Assembly: GCA_013290035.1 (NCBI GenBank)
Contig: JABCYT010000258.1
Location: 1-5,811 of the forward strand
Direction: 5' to 3'
DNA: 5,811 bases
DNA from: Alphaproteobacteria bacterium
Lineage (GTDB): Bacteria; Pseudomonadota; Alphaproteobacteria; Reyranellales; Reyranellaceae
Part shown: one piece after another, positions 5,426 to 5,811 of the stretch
How the letters are laid out: each line of letters begins with the position of its first letter
Numbering within the stretch: the stretch's first letter is position 1
Program-made: the position numbers and the translations under genes
The notes under the pieces: generated by a model
Database searches by the model: none
Told to the model about the DNA's origin: nothing
Seen by the model: only the letters and a program-made list of their open reading frames with translations

Positions 5426-5811
5426 ATGAAGGTTCTGTTTTGCGGCGATATCGTCGGCCGCGCCGGCCGCGATGTGGTGATCAAGGAGGTGCCGCGGCTG
5501 CGCCGCGAGCTCGGCCTCGATTTCGTGGCGGTCAACGGCGAGAACGCGGCGGCGGGCTTCGGCATCACCGCCAAGATCTGCACCGAGCTGCACGAGGCGG
5601 GCGTCGACTGCATCACCACCGGCAACCACGTCTGGGACCAGCGCGAGATCATCCCCTACATCGCGCAGGACAAGCGGCTGCTGCGGCCGATCAACTTCCC
5701 GCCCGGCACGCCCGGCTGGGGCGCCAACCTGTTCCAGACCGCGCGCGGCCAGAAGATCGTGGTGATCAATGTCATGTGCCGCCTATTCATGGACGCGCTC
5801 GACGATCCGTT
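5426..5811 (+). CDS. ymdB: YmdB/TIGR00282 family metallophosphoesterase, 3' part outside window
   Basis: The 128 visible residues belong to the calcineurin-like YmdB family, which in Bacillus subtilis is a 2',3'-cyclic-nucleotide phosphodiesterase affecting biofilm and motility; its role in alphaproteobacteria is little known. The metal-site residues fall at the B. subtilis positions: Asp8 in FCGDIVGRAGR, Glu39-Asn40 in VNGENAAAGFGI, and Asn67-His68 in TTGNHVWDQREI, where His68 is the likely catalytic acid. LLRPINFPPGTPG (85-97) is another family block. The remaining metal-binding histidines, expected near residues 150-177, lie beyond the window. ATG 5426 follows the cyclo-ligase stop by 3 bases, so the two genes are probably translationally coupled in one operon. 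The family is normally about 260-275 residues long, so roughly half the gene is present; the truncation is only the window edge. Confidence 0.93.
   Translation, partial: MKVLFCGDIVGRAGRDVVIKEVPRLRRELGLDFVAVNGENAAAGFGITAKICTELHEAGVDCITTGNHVWDQREIIPYIAQDKRLLRPINFPPGTPGWGANLFQTARGQKIVVINVMCRLFMDALDDP

Noticed and set aside
5057..5652. Minus-strand open frames opposite the cyclo-ligase and phosphoesterase genes
   Set aside because: They overlap two well-supported genes and their translations show no domain.

Overview
The window is GC-rich alphaproteobacterial chromosome. The gene order (tkt-gap on one strand; a small coiled-coil gene, zapA, a 6S RNA locus, the 5-formyltetrahydrofolate cyclo-ligase gene and a YmdB-type phosphoesterase gene on the other) is a conserved alphaproteobacterial neighbourhood, and the protein sequences fit that class. 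I cannot name the genus. A Rhodospirillales- or Reyranella-like organism would fit, but that is only an impression.

Left half, minus strand, read from right to left. Transketolase (tkt, 3716-1728) is followed 11 bases later by type I glyceraldehyde-3-phosphate dehydrogenase (gap, 1716-709). Sixty bases further on is the 5' part of an ABC transporter ATPase of the PotA/FbpC/CysA type (648 to the window edge). In many alphaproteobacteria pgk follows gap; here the transporter gene stands in that place. The 60-base gap-ABC spacer holds two hairpins, and one of them contains the ribosome binding site of the ABC gene.

Centre, 3717-3882. This divergent promoter region has a candidate sigma70 promoter for tkt facing left and a better one facing right. 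The right-hand -35 box forms half of a 16-base imperfect palindrome.

Right half, plus strand. A small coiled-coil protein (DUF4164-like, probably the counterpart of Caulobacter ZauP) precedes zapA; both would act at the FtsZ ring. After zapA comes a terminator-like hairpin, then a promoter-like element and the 6S RNA locus (about 4704-4835). The 5-formyltetrahydrofolate cyclo-ligase gene starts directly after it and lies 3 bases from a YmdB/TIGR00282 metallophosphoesterase gene that runs off the right edge.

The genes cover central carbon metabolism (non-oxidative pentose phosphate or Calvin reactions plus glycolysis/gluconeogenesis), solute import, cell division, global transcription control and folate metabolism. 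I see no mobile element, CRISPR array, tRNA, rRNA or defence system, and no convincing sign of an undescribed system. The points that deserve a second look are regulatory: the hairpin over the ABC ribosome binding site, the palindromic divergent promoter with a possibly leaderless gene, and the 6S locus with its inverted repeat.
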